Source: Berberis thunbergii
Taxonomy: Eukaryota > Streptophyta > Magnoliopsida > Ranunculales > Berberidaceae
Length of the DNA stretch: 64,000 nucleotides
Assembly (NCBI GenBank): GCA_003290165.1
Contig: QNQO01000226.1
Location: forward strand, 124,001-188,000
Direction of reading: 5' to 3'
Part shown: piece after piece, positions 23,968-35,399 of the stretch
Layout of the letters: each line of letters begins with the position of its first letter
Numbering within the stretch: the stretch's first letter is position 1
Position numbers and translations under genes: made by a program
Notes under the pieces: generated by a model
Databases searched by the model: none
Told to the model about the DNA's origin: nothing
What the model saw: only the letters and a program-made list of their open reading frames with translations

Positions 23968-26502
23968 TTGTTTCTTCTTTCGCTTTCTTCGTCCTCTTTG
24001 CTCTTCTGTTCTATAATGATGTCTATTGGTGATAAATTAAGTGGCAAGTCGCTAGCTAGTTGTGAGGTTTTTTTCCCAAGAAAGCTTCTCAGGCGACGTT
24101 GGACAGTCTTTGTTCTGACTACAATCTGCCGTCCGACCTCGAGATTATCTTGCCGAAACAGAACGACAGTCCTTGTAATCCAAGGTCTGGGTACATCACG
24201 CTGTATCCGTGCATGTTTTCTTCTGGCTTTCGATTTTCAGTTCCAGAGTTGTTTTGGGAGTATCTTAACTTCTTGGGCATTCCTCTTGCTCAAATGGGTC
24301 CTAATGGTTTATTCTTACGCGAGGGCTATTCTATCTGACATTCCTTTGAATGTGAGGGTTTTGCATTTGGTGGTTGGTCTGATGGTGACCAAGGATATTT
24401 GCTTCATTCGTTATCTTGTTTGTTTCGAGAAACTTAACAATGACATCCGTGATTGGTCAAGGTCTTGGTTTTATTTTCCCACTAACTTTGGTTACCTCCA
24501 ACTGTGAGGTCGACTGATTTCTTGATCATTTTGAGTTCCCAATAAACAGATGAATCTTCAGTTAACTGTGGAGGAACATAAGATCAATGATCGATTCTTG
24601 AAGGTTCCCAAATTTTCTGTGGGGGCAATTCGTTCCGAGGACATCCTGAATCGTAGTGGTTTGTACACTATGAATGAATCGGAATGGGTCTTGCTTACTG
24701 AGTCTGGTGCTGAGGATAGTGTTGCTCGTGCTACTTGTGCTAGCGTTAGTAGTGCTAGCATTGATTGGGAAGTGAGTTTGGACAAACGTGTTACGTATCT
24801 TGATGTTCCTATTAATGTCATAGTTCCGGCTTCCAGAAAAAGGAAGCTTGCGAGGCCTACTAGTTTGTCGAGGTGATTGTCGGTATATTCTGGTCGTGAT
24901 CCGAGGAAGAAACAACTTTCTACTCGTAGTTCTGTTCAGACTGCATCCCGTTTGAATCCCGGTCAGGATGTTATGAAAGTTACCTCTCGTCCAAGCCCTT
25001 CCTGCGAAGATGTTGTAAAAAAGGATCGTGTATCTTTTGAGGAGGCTGAGGAGATGAGGCTGGTGTTCGAGAGGAGCGAAAGAAACTACTTGTCCGTTGG
25101 ATGATGATGGAAAAAAGCTTCTTCTGCCTATGGTATTTCTGACGTTGTTGAATTGTCTAACGATGATCTTCGGGCTATTGATGATAAAATGTTGCAGTTA
25201 GTAGAGCTGTCTAAAGAGGTTGTTGGTGGTGGTCAGAGTTTTGAGGTTCACTCTCCTCTTTCTATTGACGCCAGCGATGCGGTCAGATTCTTAGTTTCTT
25301 CTCATGTCCGTCTAGATTCTCCTACTCCCGCTGTTACTACTAGTTCTGTTCCTGCTATGGTTGCTCCTCAATGGGAAGGTAAAAAGGATTTTTTTGTTGT
25401 CACTGCCGTTCTTTTCGCCCTTCCGGCTATTGAGGGGTGGTTCCTCAGTGTTTCTGAATCCTCGTGTTTTCATCCACGGGTTGGCTGGATCAAGTCTGAC
25501 TCAAAAGATATGTATCAAGTCGGATGGCAAGTTTTACAGGTTCACTTAGCTTGACGTGCAAGATGATGCGCACAGGTTGATAAATGAATGGCACATGCGA
25601 TCAGTGAAAAAACCTTCAATGACCGTATTGGACCCATGCGATCATCTTGATTATGGTTATGAGAAAATAATGGATGGGATGAATCATCTCACCTATGCAG
25701 GGGTAATGGGCCCGGTCTATCGAGCCGGTTGTGATAAGTGGTTTCTTGGAGAGAAGGTTGGCAACACTGTTTTGGTGTTTTCTCACGATCTTTTCCAATT
25801 CGACTTATTGACAGCGCAATGCACAGAGTCGGAGAAAACTGCCAGTGTTGCTCAGACTTCATTGATTGAGGCAGAAAGTATGCGAGATAAATCTGATGTT
25901 GAGCTTGAGTCCTTAAAAGCCAAGTTGGATGGGGTTCGTGCCTATACATGATGTAGAGAAAGAGTTATCCGCTGAGACAACAACTTATGATGAGGCTTTT
26001 GTGTTGAGATTGTAAAATTTGTTATTCGTGTTATATCTGATAGGCGGGTGGAACAGTTGATGGTTGCGCGCTCAACAAGCTCAAGGCAGATACTTTTGTT
26101 ATCCTTACCACCGCCAAGGGATGACTTGCCGCGACAAAAAATTAACTCGCTACTGCCAAGAATAGGCTCCGTATTGTCGAAGCCGAAAATTGGAAGCGGG
26201 TTGTTGATGGATGGGTTGAGCTTCTTGACTATATCGGGGGGCTTGGCGTGGATTTATCTGGGTATTGTCACTTGGTTGATCAAGCTTTCGAGGATGATGA
26301 CGGTGAAGAACCTGCCCTAGTGGTTGAAGAGCCATTGTTTCCTTTTCTTTCGAGTGTCCTAGTGGTTGAAGAACCATTGCTTTCTGCCTCTTCTGAAGAT
26401 AGATCTTTGCCCTCTCCCGTAGATGATATAGCTGATGATTCTGTAGTCGCCTCCATTTCTTATCCTACTCCTTCATCTTCTTCTCCGGATGTAACAAAAT
26501 AA
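23968..26502 (+). pseudogene. Antisense ORF of Tat element A (Transposase_28-like, coiled coil)
   Basis: Shifted plus-strand frames resemble the plant family annotated as putative gypsy-type transposon (PF04195). The conserved core is in 24099-24500, with SGYITLYPCMFSSGFRFSVP, LFWEYLNFLGIPLAQMGPNG, and VLHLVVGLMVTK in a second frame. Later segments (24550-24876, 24877-25554, 25556-25951, 26248-26502) are hydrophilic, with a coiled-coil-like stretch near 25820-25940 and an acidic tail. A possible intron lies at 24505-24549 (GTGAGG ... AACAG). The frame runs opposite to gag and next to the 3' LTR, as in Tat-lineage elements with an extra antisense ORF. Frameshifts and stops show decay; the function of such proteins is not established. 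Confidence 0.65.
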
Positions 26503-26689
26503 TATTGTTAATGAAAAAAACTTCATTTTTTTGGTAGTGCATGTTTTTGTAGTTTATCTTGCTATTTTTTTTATTCCAGTTGTAGTTGTCTCGGGCTTTA
26601 CTTCGAATTCCTTTGTGGCTACTTTCACGTTTTTGCTCATTATTTCTCTAGGGATGGGTCGACTTTATCCTTCTTGATGCACTGGAGTT

Positions 26690-27440
26690 TGAGCGAAAAA
26701 AAATTGACTTTTGGTATTGACCTTTGACTTGTTGGTTTGGTCAATCCGTACTTCCTTGAATCATGTCAATTCATTCCTTCAATTTTAACTTTGTTGATTT
26801 GACGTATCAGTCGGTTTGAAGTTTTTTTGTATTAAGTTGACTCGTTCATTTAACTTTTACTTCGTTAACTCGACGTATTAGTCCACTCGAAGTTTACTGT
26901 GTTAAGTTGACTCGTTCGTCCAACTTTTACTTCGCTGGCTTGACGTCTCAGTCGACTCGAAGTTTACTATGTTAAGTTGACTTGTTTGTTCAATTTTTAC
27001 TTCGTTGGATCTGCATCTTAGTCGACTCAAAATTTGTTGTGTTGAGTTGACTCATTTATTCAACTTTTACTTCGTTGACTCGATGTCTCAGTTGACTCAA
27101 AGTCTTATGTGTTAAGTTGACTCGTTTGTTCAACTTTTACTTCGTTGACTCAACGTATTAGTCGACTCGAAGTTTACTGTGTTAAGTTGACTAGTTTGTC
27201 CAACTTTTACTTCGTTGGCTCAACATCTCAGTTGACTCGAATTTTACTGTGTTAAGTTGACTTGTTTGTTAAACTTTTACTTCGTTGGCTCAACGCCTCA
27301 GTCGACTCGAAGTTTTCTGTGTTAAGTTGACTTGTTTGTTAAACTTTTACTTCGTTGGCTCAACGCCTCAGTCGACTCGAAGTTTTCTGTGTTAAGTTGA
27401 CTTGTTCGTTCAACTTTTACTTCGTGGTTGATTAGATCAG
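26690..27440. repeat. 70-bp tandem repeat array in element A
   Basis: About ten copies of a 70-bp unit with the core GTTAAGTTGACTCGTT ... TTTTACTTCGTTGACTCGAC ... AGTCGACTCGAAGTTTACTGT. Copies differ by a few bases; two neighbouring units (about 27255-27395) are nearly identical, suggesting recent local duplication. Confidence 0.85.
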
Positions 27441-27654
27441 AAGTTTTTATTATACATATCCGACTTTTGTCCTGATTTCTTATTGCTAAGTACGCCGTTT
27501 GCTTTGTATGGCTAATTTTTGGCACGCTTATTTTGTTGTCTACGCATAAAATGAAGATTCGAAATTTGTAATCTCATTGATATTCCCTTTTGGATGCTCT
27601 GACCAGCCCTAATTGTTGAAACATTTATGCTGGTTTGAAAAGTGATTTGCTTTG

Positions 27655-27785
27655 TCTTCCTTTGCTTAGTTGATGTTGATCCTCGTATTAAAAATTGATG
27701 TTTTTGTTGCTTTGTCTTCCTTTGCTTGGTTGATTTCGATCCTCGTATTAAAGATTGATGTTTTTTGTTGCTTCGCATTCCTTTG
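27655..27785. repeat. Short tandem duplication in element A
   Basis: A unit of about 60 bp (CTTTGTCTTCCTTTGCTT...GATCCTCGTATTAAA...TTGATGTTTTTGTTG) is present twice. A related set of short repeats (AATCATGCT...CACATCA...AAACTGTC) follows at 27890-28000. Confidence 0.65.
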
Positions 27786-28379
27786 CTTTTGTTCGCCGTA
27801 TTTACTATGGGTTGTGCTTTACTCGTTCGTCGTATATGTTGTCGTGGCTAACAGACTTAGTGTTTTTTTTTTATCCAATAGCTGAGCAGTGTTGATTTGT
27901 CTGATCATGCTCACATCAGTGCCAAACTGTCCAATCATGCTTACACCAAACTGTCTAATCATGCTCACATCAACACCAAATTGTCAAATTATGCTTTTGT
28001 TAGCTCCGTGTTTAGTGTCAGCTGCCGAGGTTTGGCGGAGTCCGTTGTTGTCAATTTTGTCGTTGGTGATTCCGGTCAAGATTGCATTCGTCGATAGGGT
28101 CCTTGAATTGTGTTATTTGATTGGTGAAAACTTAATCATGTTCTATGCATTGGTAAAATGACTTATCTGGTTTCGTTAGTACTCTGATTATGATATAAAT
28201 CAACTTGAGTGGGAGGTATTTCCGGTTTTTTCTTCTACTGGGTTGACTTTTTTGTTTCCACCGGTCATGTAGTGTAGGGCGTATCTTAGTTTTCTGGGCT
28301 ATTATTTTGATCACGTAGTGGTAACTGCTTTTTTCTTCCATTTGAGCTATTTGTCTGGCATCGTGATAAACTCGTCAAG

Positions 28380-28444
28380 ACATCCTTTCTGAACTCAATG
28401 CTTGATATCGTCTTTTAGATTGTAGCAGTCTTCGGTATCGTACC
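28380..28444 (-). pseudogene. Element A gag, part after the element B insertion
   Basis: On the minus strand this short segment reads DTEDCYNLKDDI, the end of the gag zinc-knuckle region. The beginning of the same motif is at about 38126-38160, on the other side of element B. This shows that B inserted in the gag of A. Confidence 0.7.
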
Positions 28445-29119
28445 TGATGTAGTCGATTTTCGCTCCCTACTCTGACCTAATCCCGCTAAATTGTTTGACC
28501 TGCACAAGTGAGCCACAGACCACTGTAGGGTGGCCGATGGAACTCTGATGCTAAAGTCAGACAAGGATCTGAGGAAGGTGTAATGTTGTAATAGGGAATT
28601 TGTAGCATACCTTAGCTTACCAACCTCAGGTCTTATTTATGTTCAAGGAGTCATGGTTTAACCAGATCTTCGTAGGTGTAGATTAGGGAGAAAATCTTCG
28701 TGGATATCCCTATCCAATTAGGAGTCGTGCTGTAAGAAGGAAGTTCCCGCTTAGCTCCTTGCTCCTAGATACGCGGGAGATAGTTCCCAATCTGATAGCA
28801 TTCCGTGGAAGGGAGTTTCCTTGTGTGGAAGATACTCTGGTGTTTGCTTCCTAGTTGGAAGCAAAGAGCAGTTGTGGTTGCCCGTCTGAAACAGATCCTC
28901 AAGATACTTGCCTGAAAAGAGCTTACGGGTATGGAGGATAGCTATGAGACGTGTGGGTCTAGCATGATGTGAGAGTCCAGGCTCGCCTGGAGAGCTGAAG
29001 TTGAACGGGCTGAGAACCGCTCGAGCTGGATCCATATTGGGCTGTTGCTTGAACCCATAGTTCCTCGAGATCATCATGACACCTGTACGGCTCAGAGGTG
29101 TGACCGTTTTTATGTATCA
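28445..29119 (-). repeat. Element B 3' LTR
   Basis: 675 bp; matches 37455-38122 over the whole length. The start TGATACATAAAAACG (minus strand) is shared with element A's LTR, showing the two are related families. Confidence 0.85.
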
Positions 29120-29253
29120 TTAGCTACCCCCTCGAGTTAGTGGGTCGTCACATCGGCTCACTAAGTCATATCTGGAAGGGATGTGCCACTCATGATGATT
29201 GAATCTGAATCATTGCTTGATCCACGCGTTGCATTAATTGAACGTGCGTTGAT

Positions 29254-31815
29254 TTGGCGAAAAAGAGGTGGGAACCCATCGCCTATATAGGTCATCCGCA
29301 GTGCAACGTCTCACTCTTATACTTTTCTTGCTTTCAAAAATATCGTTATGATTATAAGAGTTTGTTCGTCTTTCCCATGGCCCGAGAAGATCTTCTTGAT
29401 GTTGATGTCTTGGCCGAGGGCCTAGGGTTTTTTGAAGACAGGTTAATGTCTAAACCTAGTCTTGCTGAAATCCATACTAGGTTTGGAGTCCCGAAGGATT
29501 TTTCGTTGTACCTTCTATTGGGCAACCAGACTTCAATGTCGCTTCTGGATGGTCTTATCTGTTTATATCAGGGGATGCTTCAAACTGAGTGTGTTTTCCT
29601 ATTCTGGATGTGATATTGGAGTTTTTGAATTTGCTAGAGATTCCCCCGTCTCAGTTGGGACCCAATGGATACAAGGTTATCCTCATGATTTTGCCCCGCG
29701 CTAAGGAGGTTGGCATTAGCGTGACTCCGCTGGTGATCCAGTTGCTTACCGCTCCTTGATTGCAGAGCAATTTTGTCTGTAAGTTGAGGACGCTGAAGTG
29801 CTTCGGTAGATTGCCTGATGACTTCAAGTTCTTTAAGAAGTTTTGTTTCTTGGCCCTTGCAGATTCGAAGTATTTTCGATGCAAGGGTTGTCCGCTCGAA
29901 CGAAAACTTAGACCGCTTCATAAATTTGTCTCTTTTCTTGCAACTTTGATGTGCTTGATGATAGATTGACTAACCGATACTCACGTTCTTCTGTAGGGAG
30001 GTTTCCCACTACTCCTCTTACTTTGGAGGAGCGAACCACCATGGAGAAATCCCGTGACTTGCCTCAAAGGGTGGTGATTGATGTAATCAGAGTTTCCAAC
30101 TTCATTCGCAGTGGGCTATGGGACAATTGGCATGTAGCCCCACACTGTACTGAAAGGCGCACATTAATTCGAAAGATGGAGCCCCTTCCAGAAAGAGGAA
30201 GGTTGCTAGGGCCAATGCTACTATCTTGTCTGATGTGGAGGAATCGTTTGAGACACTTGCTTCCTTTATGAAAAAGAAGTCCCATGTTAGAATTGGTTCA
30301 TCTTCGGCATGAACTGCTCCACCGAGAAAGGAGAGCGAGTTTGTGGTTGGCGGGAGTCACATATGGGTTGAAAATTGGCAATGCACAGGTCGAGGCTTTG
30401 AATGACCGTCTGGTACGGGTTGCAATGGACGTTTCTGCTGGCGCTAATTTGTGTGGGGTTGTTTCGATAGAATTCCCTTTTGAAGATTTGCCCGAGGTAG
30501 TGGAATCTGATCGTCCCACTAATGATTTGCCTGAGAGTGGCCATGGTACCGGTCATGTTTTCTGTAGTCCACATAGTTCATCGTCTCGTCGAAGGCCACG
30601 GTTAGAAGTGTTGGAGAGCTCTTTGGATACTTCACTTCCTCTTCTGCCTCCAGATCTTGTTGAGTTGTCTCGCAGTAAAGGGTTGACTGGTCTTGATAAA
30701 GGAAAAACCACAGATGAGAGTTTGAGGATGGTTGTGACCGTGAAGGGTGGTGTTGGCGTAGTTTCATATCAGGGGATGCTTCATCCTGATGCGCGGATAA
30801 CCTTATTTGCACCTAACTTGGTGAAGATGAGCTCGCTGGTCTGGCATCGAGAAGTGGATATAGAGTATGCTTCAAGGAAACATATAAGCAGGCGATAGAC
30901 CATGCTCCGAAACCCAAGGAGGATTCGCTTGAAGGGTATATGGATAAGGTTTTGAAGTACCTTATGTTGGGTATTCTCATATGAGCCACGCGGCCGCTGC
31001 TAGAACAAAAGTCGATGTAGCTCGTGAGAGAGTGTACATTTTGGAGTGTGTTTTCTTGCATGTGCAGACACTATATTTTGACGCGCTCCATGAAATTGAG
31101 CGGCTTAAAAAGCATGCTGAAAAGATGCAGTTGGATCAATCAACTGTGGTCGCTGAGGCTCAAAGAGCTCGTCTGGAGGACCTTGAACACAACTAGCAGA
31201 AGCAATGTCTAAGAGGGACGGACTCAGATAGAAGCTAAGTCGGATACGTCGAGATGTCGAGGTTCCGCAGGGGGATGCGGATAAAGCGCGTTTTGAGCTG
31301 CAATATTTTACTGAAGATAGTGCTTCAAAGGAGCTGGCTGGGTCGCTAAGAAGCAACAGTTATAATCCGATGTGGATTTCTATGCTCGAGTAGCAAGGAA
31401 GGCCGACGACCAACTAGAGCTACAGTGGTATGAACTCAGTGCTGTGAAGAGCATTTTGGCCACAGAGCAGTCTCAGGTTGATAGGCTGACTGGTATGTTG
31501 GAGTTGCTGAAGTGCAAACTTATTGATGCGAAGGTGCGAGAGGAAGAACTTCTCGAGGAACAAGGCAAATGTGAGTTTCGATGGGTCATACATGACCGGC
31601 TGGAGCTGTTGTCGCTGATGAAGTAGGAGCATCTAGAGTGGGACCTTGATCGTTATAAAAAGATGTCATATGTAGACTTGTTCATCTCTTCTGCGTCGTC
31701 GGACAAGGAGGATGATTCGGTCCTTGACGTCCAGGTCGAAGCGCATATGGATGCAACTCCCGCCCCTGTTTCTACTAGGCTTAACTCTTCCATTTTCGTG
31801 CCTTCTCCTGATTAG
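29254..31815 (+). pseudogene. Antisense ORF of Tat element B (Transposase_28-like, coiled coil)
   Basis: Plus-strand frames with the same layout as in element A. The N-terminal part (29380-29710) includes LAEIHTRFGVPKDFSLYLL and, in a shifted frame, IPPSQLGPNGYKVILMILPR, matching the IPLAQMGPNG block of element A. The next segments (29760-29970, 30284-30898) are mixed basic and serine-rich. A coiled-coil segment (30981-31196) has LHEIERLKKHAEKMQLDQS, and another (31372-31626) QVDRLTGMLELLKCKL; the tail near 31670-31815 is acidic. Breaks occur at each junction. As in A, it lies antisense to gag-pol next to the 3' LTR. Confidence 0.6.
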
Positions 31816-32279
31816 GAACGATTTTGTGTGCTTGTACTCCTTTTGTCTTGACCATTAATAAAAACAGTGTTATCCGTTTTATGTTTTTGAATTGCATGTT
31901 TTTCCATTTTGCCTTATTGTCTTGCTTTGGCATAGGCTAGTTGAATTAATAGAACGTTGATTGGTCTGTCAGCGGTAGAGGACTTGATCGCTTTGTATTG
32001 TGAATGACCCGAGTCATTGCTTGTTTGTCTGACTAGTCAGCTGCAACTATTGCCTTGGGTGAGCTATGGTGGCCGAGTGTACGTGTTAAAAAGTTCGTGT
32101 TGAGTCAGGCGCCGTAAGCTCGGGTCGGCATCCTAATCAGCTTTTATGCGGGCATCGAATATACTATCTTTGTATTGGCACGGGTGGCATTTTCTAATGT
32201 TAGAATGCAATCTGTTTGAGCGTGAAGGTGCTAACTTGGCTAGATTCATATTTGTGTTTGCTAGTTGAGAGGGACAACG

Positions 32280-33010
32280 GAGGTTGTGTGGCAAGCTGCT
32301 TGAGACTCCCACCATCCGAATCATTTATGACTAAACAAGGCGGACGACATATTCGGGGAGTAAGGGTTCGGCGACCAGGCTAAAGAGCAGTGGTCCCGTG
32401 GCAAGCCGTCAAAATAAGTTCGGGACTGACTAGGCTTCCACCATCCGAATCATTTATGACCGATCTAGGTGAACGACATATTCAAGGAGTAAGGGTTTTG
32501 CGACTAGGCTGAAGAACAGTGGTCCCGTGGCAAGCCGTTGGAATCAATTCAGGACTGACTAGGCTCCCACCTTTCGAACCGTCGACGCCCTCCCCGCATG
32601 GTGGGGGCTACAAATTCGAGAGGGTTTGGCGATCATGCTAAAAAACAATGGTCCCGTGGCAAGCCGTCGGAATCAGTTCAAGACTGACTAGGCTCCCACC
32701 ATCCAAATTATCTACATTCGAATGCACCAGGCAACAGATTTGGGAGTGTTTTGGCGGCCGTGTTGAAAAGCAGCGATTTTGTGGAAAACCGTCGAGATCA
32801 GTTTGGGACTGATTGAGCTCCCACCTTCTAGACTATCTACACCCTTGCGCTAAGGCTACAAGTCTAGTTGGTGAATCGGTGGCCATGCTAAAGAGCGGTT
32901 GTCCCTTGGCGAGCCGTCGAAATCAGTTCGGGATTGAGTGGCTCCCACCTTCTAGACTATCTACATTTTGCATTGGGGCTACAAGTCCAGAGTTTGATCA
33001 GAAGCTTTCG
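32280..33010. repeat. 133-bp tandem repeat array in element B
   Basis: Five to six diverged copies of a unit of about 133 bp with CAGTGGTCCCGTGGCAAGCC, GGACTGACTAGGCTCCCACC and CCGAATCATTTATGAC. The copies become less similar towards 33000. Confidence 0.75.
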
Positions 33011-33239
33011 TCGCTAGTCATCACTAGCTAGGCTTACCTGATTAGGTTCGACGATCATTGTTCGCAAAGGGGCAATGATCCCTAACAAGTCGTCGTCACC
33101 AGACATGATAACACTGATTAGACTCCCACTTCCTAAACCGTCAAAGCCTATGCTAGGAGGACTAGGTGACAGGATGAACAAGAAGCCATCGTTATCAGTC
33201 ATGGCTGACTAAGCTTGCCAGATTTGAAATAAGGTTCCA

Positions 33240-34356
33240 CCTGCTAAGGGGCATGTGAACCTGATCCATCCATGTGGCACATGGTTTGGAGGAAGTTACC
33301 TTAAACTGACTAGTGATTTGTAGGTACGATCCGTATGTCATGGTTGACTAGGATCTTCTGGTGCTCGTGCCATGCATGCGATGGGGTGTTGTTTGATTAT
33401 CAAATTGGGCCCATGGGCTCGCAGAGGAAGGGCTAGGGTTTCATGCACAGTGTGTTGTGTGTACAGCGTAGATCCCACGATGACACGTGTACGACGCAGG
33501 TTGCGTGACAGTTGAGTATTAATTACCCCCCCTCAATTGATGGGGTTGTGTGCAACACCATTAATTGATTGACGTGCTCTGCGTAGTTTCCTTGGAAACT
33601 GTCGTCTTCTTGTTTTTCAGACGTTATTCAATGCTTGGCATTTAATGCTTGAGTGTCTGTTTAGTGAGCCATTACGTCTATATAATGGTGTTTTCCAATT
33701 GTTGCAGACAATATCTTTCGCAGAGTTTCTCTCCTGTAATGTTTTTGTTTGAGGAAGACACTTTGGATTTTTCAAAGGCTGAAGAAGATGGTTTGGGTTT
33801 TCCAAAGGTTGAAGCTATATCTCCGTGTCTAGAGTCTCCGAGTGTTCTGATGTTTATGTCGTTCAAGCATGGCGAAAGTTTTCATTATGCGTGGTCTCCT
33901 AATATGGGTGGGCACGTAGTTGATCGGCTGAGGTGTCATAATTCCTTTTCGTATTACGAAAAAGTAGTAAGGATTCCCTTCCAAGGGAAGAGTTTATTTT
34001 TTATGAGCAGATGCGTTATCGTTGTTCCTAAATGTTTGATCTCAGAAATAACATATGCATCCAACTCCACCTCCACCGCTTCTCGATTAGCCTTGTCTCC
34101 TTGCCTCGTGCTAGGGTTCGAAATTTTGAGACGAAGAGGAGTTGGACATGGTCCAAGGAATGGGCCATTGATTCCTGGACGCCCCTCTCACCCCTGTGAG
34201 CGGAATGTGCACTCTACCTGTGGTGACTTGATACTTGTCCCGGGTTTGCCATTCCATCATATTGAGGGTGTGAAATTGAAATTGTCTGGTAATGGCTCAC
34301 TGCGGTACTCCTGGTTGCCGATTTTGCACCCCCACATTCCATATTTGATGTTGTAG
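33240..34356 (+). pseudogene. Relic of a third Tat-like 3' end with an antisense frame
   Basis: At 33520-33545 the plus strand reads TTAATTACCCCCCCTCAATT followed by GATGGGG, the same layout as the LTR end and polypurine-tract complement at 23683 and 29120. It is preceded by an LTR-like stretch with ACACGTGTACGACGC. An open plus-strand frame of 235 codons (33649-34356) follows in the position of the antisense ORF. It has no recognised domain. This may be an older Tat element, or an internally duplicated 3' region of element B. Confidence 0.4.
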
Positions 34357-35399
34357 TATCTTCACATCGTTTGTGAGGTTGGACAGTACGAGGAAGTTTT
34401 CACTCCATGTTTATCTGATGCCCGTGATGCATAGTTTTTTGTATCCGCCTCAGGGCGCTCGCAGTATGTAGTCTTTTGTATCTGCTTCAAGGTGTTTGAA
34501 GTATGTAGTTTTTTGTATCCGCTTTGAAGTGTTTGTTGTTACATCTTTCCAATAATCAATAGAGTTTGTTTTTGAAGTTCTTGTTTATTTCTTAAAAATG
34601 ATTGCGAACCACATAAGTCTCTTAAGAACTCTACACTCGATAGTGACTACGGAAAGGGAAACAAACAAGTTAAAGCAAACTAACTGTTGATGGAGATAAA
34701 CTGATATTGTCCTCGAAGTGAATTCGGATAGGTTTCGCGGATCGTTTAGCAAACTGTCGAGGCGTTACATAGGTCACTGAAGAGTAAACCTTGCAGAGAG
34801 GTGGATCTCCACGTTGACGGAATGTCGGGGTGATGTGTTCCCGCTTGCCATTGCCATTATGACCCGCTAGGCGGGAGAGTTGCCAGCTCCTGTACCGCTC
34901 GAAAATGGTGTCTCTTCTGTCTTTTGGCCTTGCATCGGGTCATGCTGCTCTGCATGATGTAGCTCAATCTGAGAGCACTCTATCTGTTTCAGTGCAGCGT
35001 AGTGGCAGCCTCATGCCGCAGGTTGGTTTCCACGTATTGTCCCTTCTTGGGCGAATATCATGTAGACATGGTTTCTCTTTTGAATGAAAATATTATTCTG
35101 CCTTGCATCGTCGTATTTGCTTTTTTGATTTGTAGACTGTAGGGTTTGTACTGTCAGGTGGAAATTTTTTATCAGTCCAAATATATTGTTGTGTTGTGTT
35201 GCTGTCGCGGCAGATTAAGCGTTGATCTGTGGGTGTCGTTGTTGGTCAAGAATTGACCAAATTGTTTTACTCGTTGTCTACAATGACTCCCTCAGTACTG
35301 GCGGATTAGCACTGACTTTTGCCTCCATTCCTGCTGTCGTTGTGAGCTGTGCAGAGTGGGTTAGACTTTGCGTGTCGGGAGGTGTTGTGATAAGTTTCA

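Noticed and set aside
33649..34356. 235-codon frame as an independent host gene
   Set aside because: It has no host family similarity, no introns, and occupies the antisense-ORF position behind an LTR/polypurine-tract pattern, so transposon origin is more likely.
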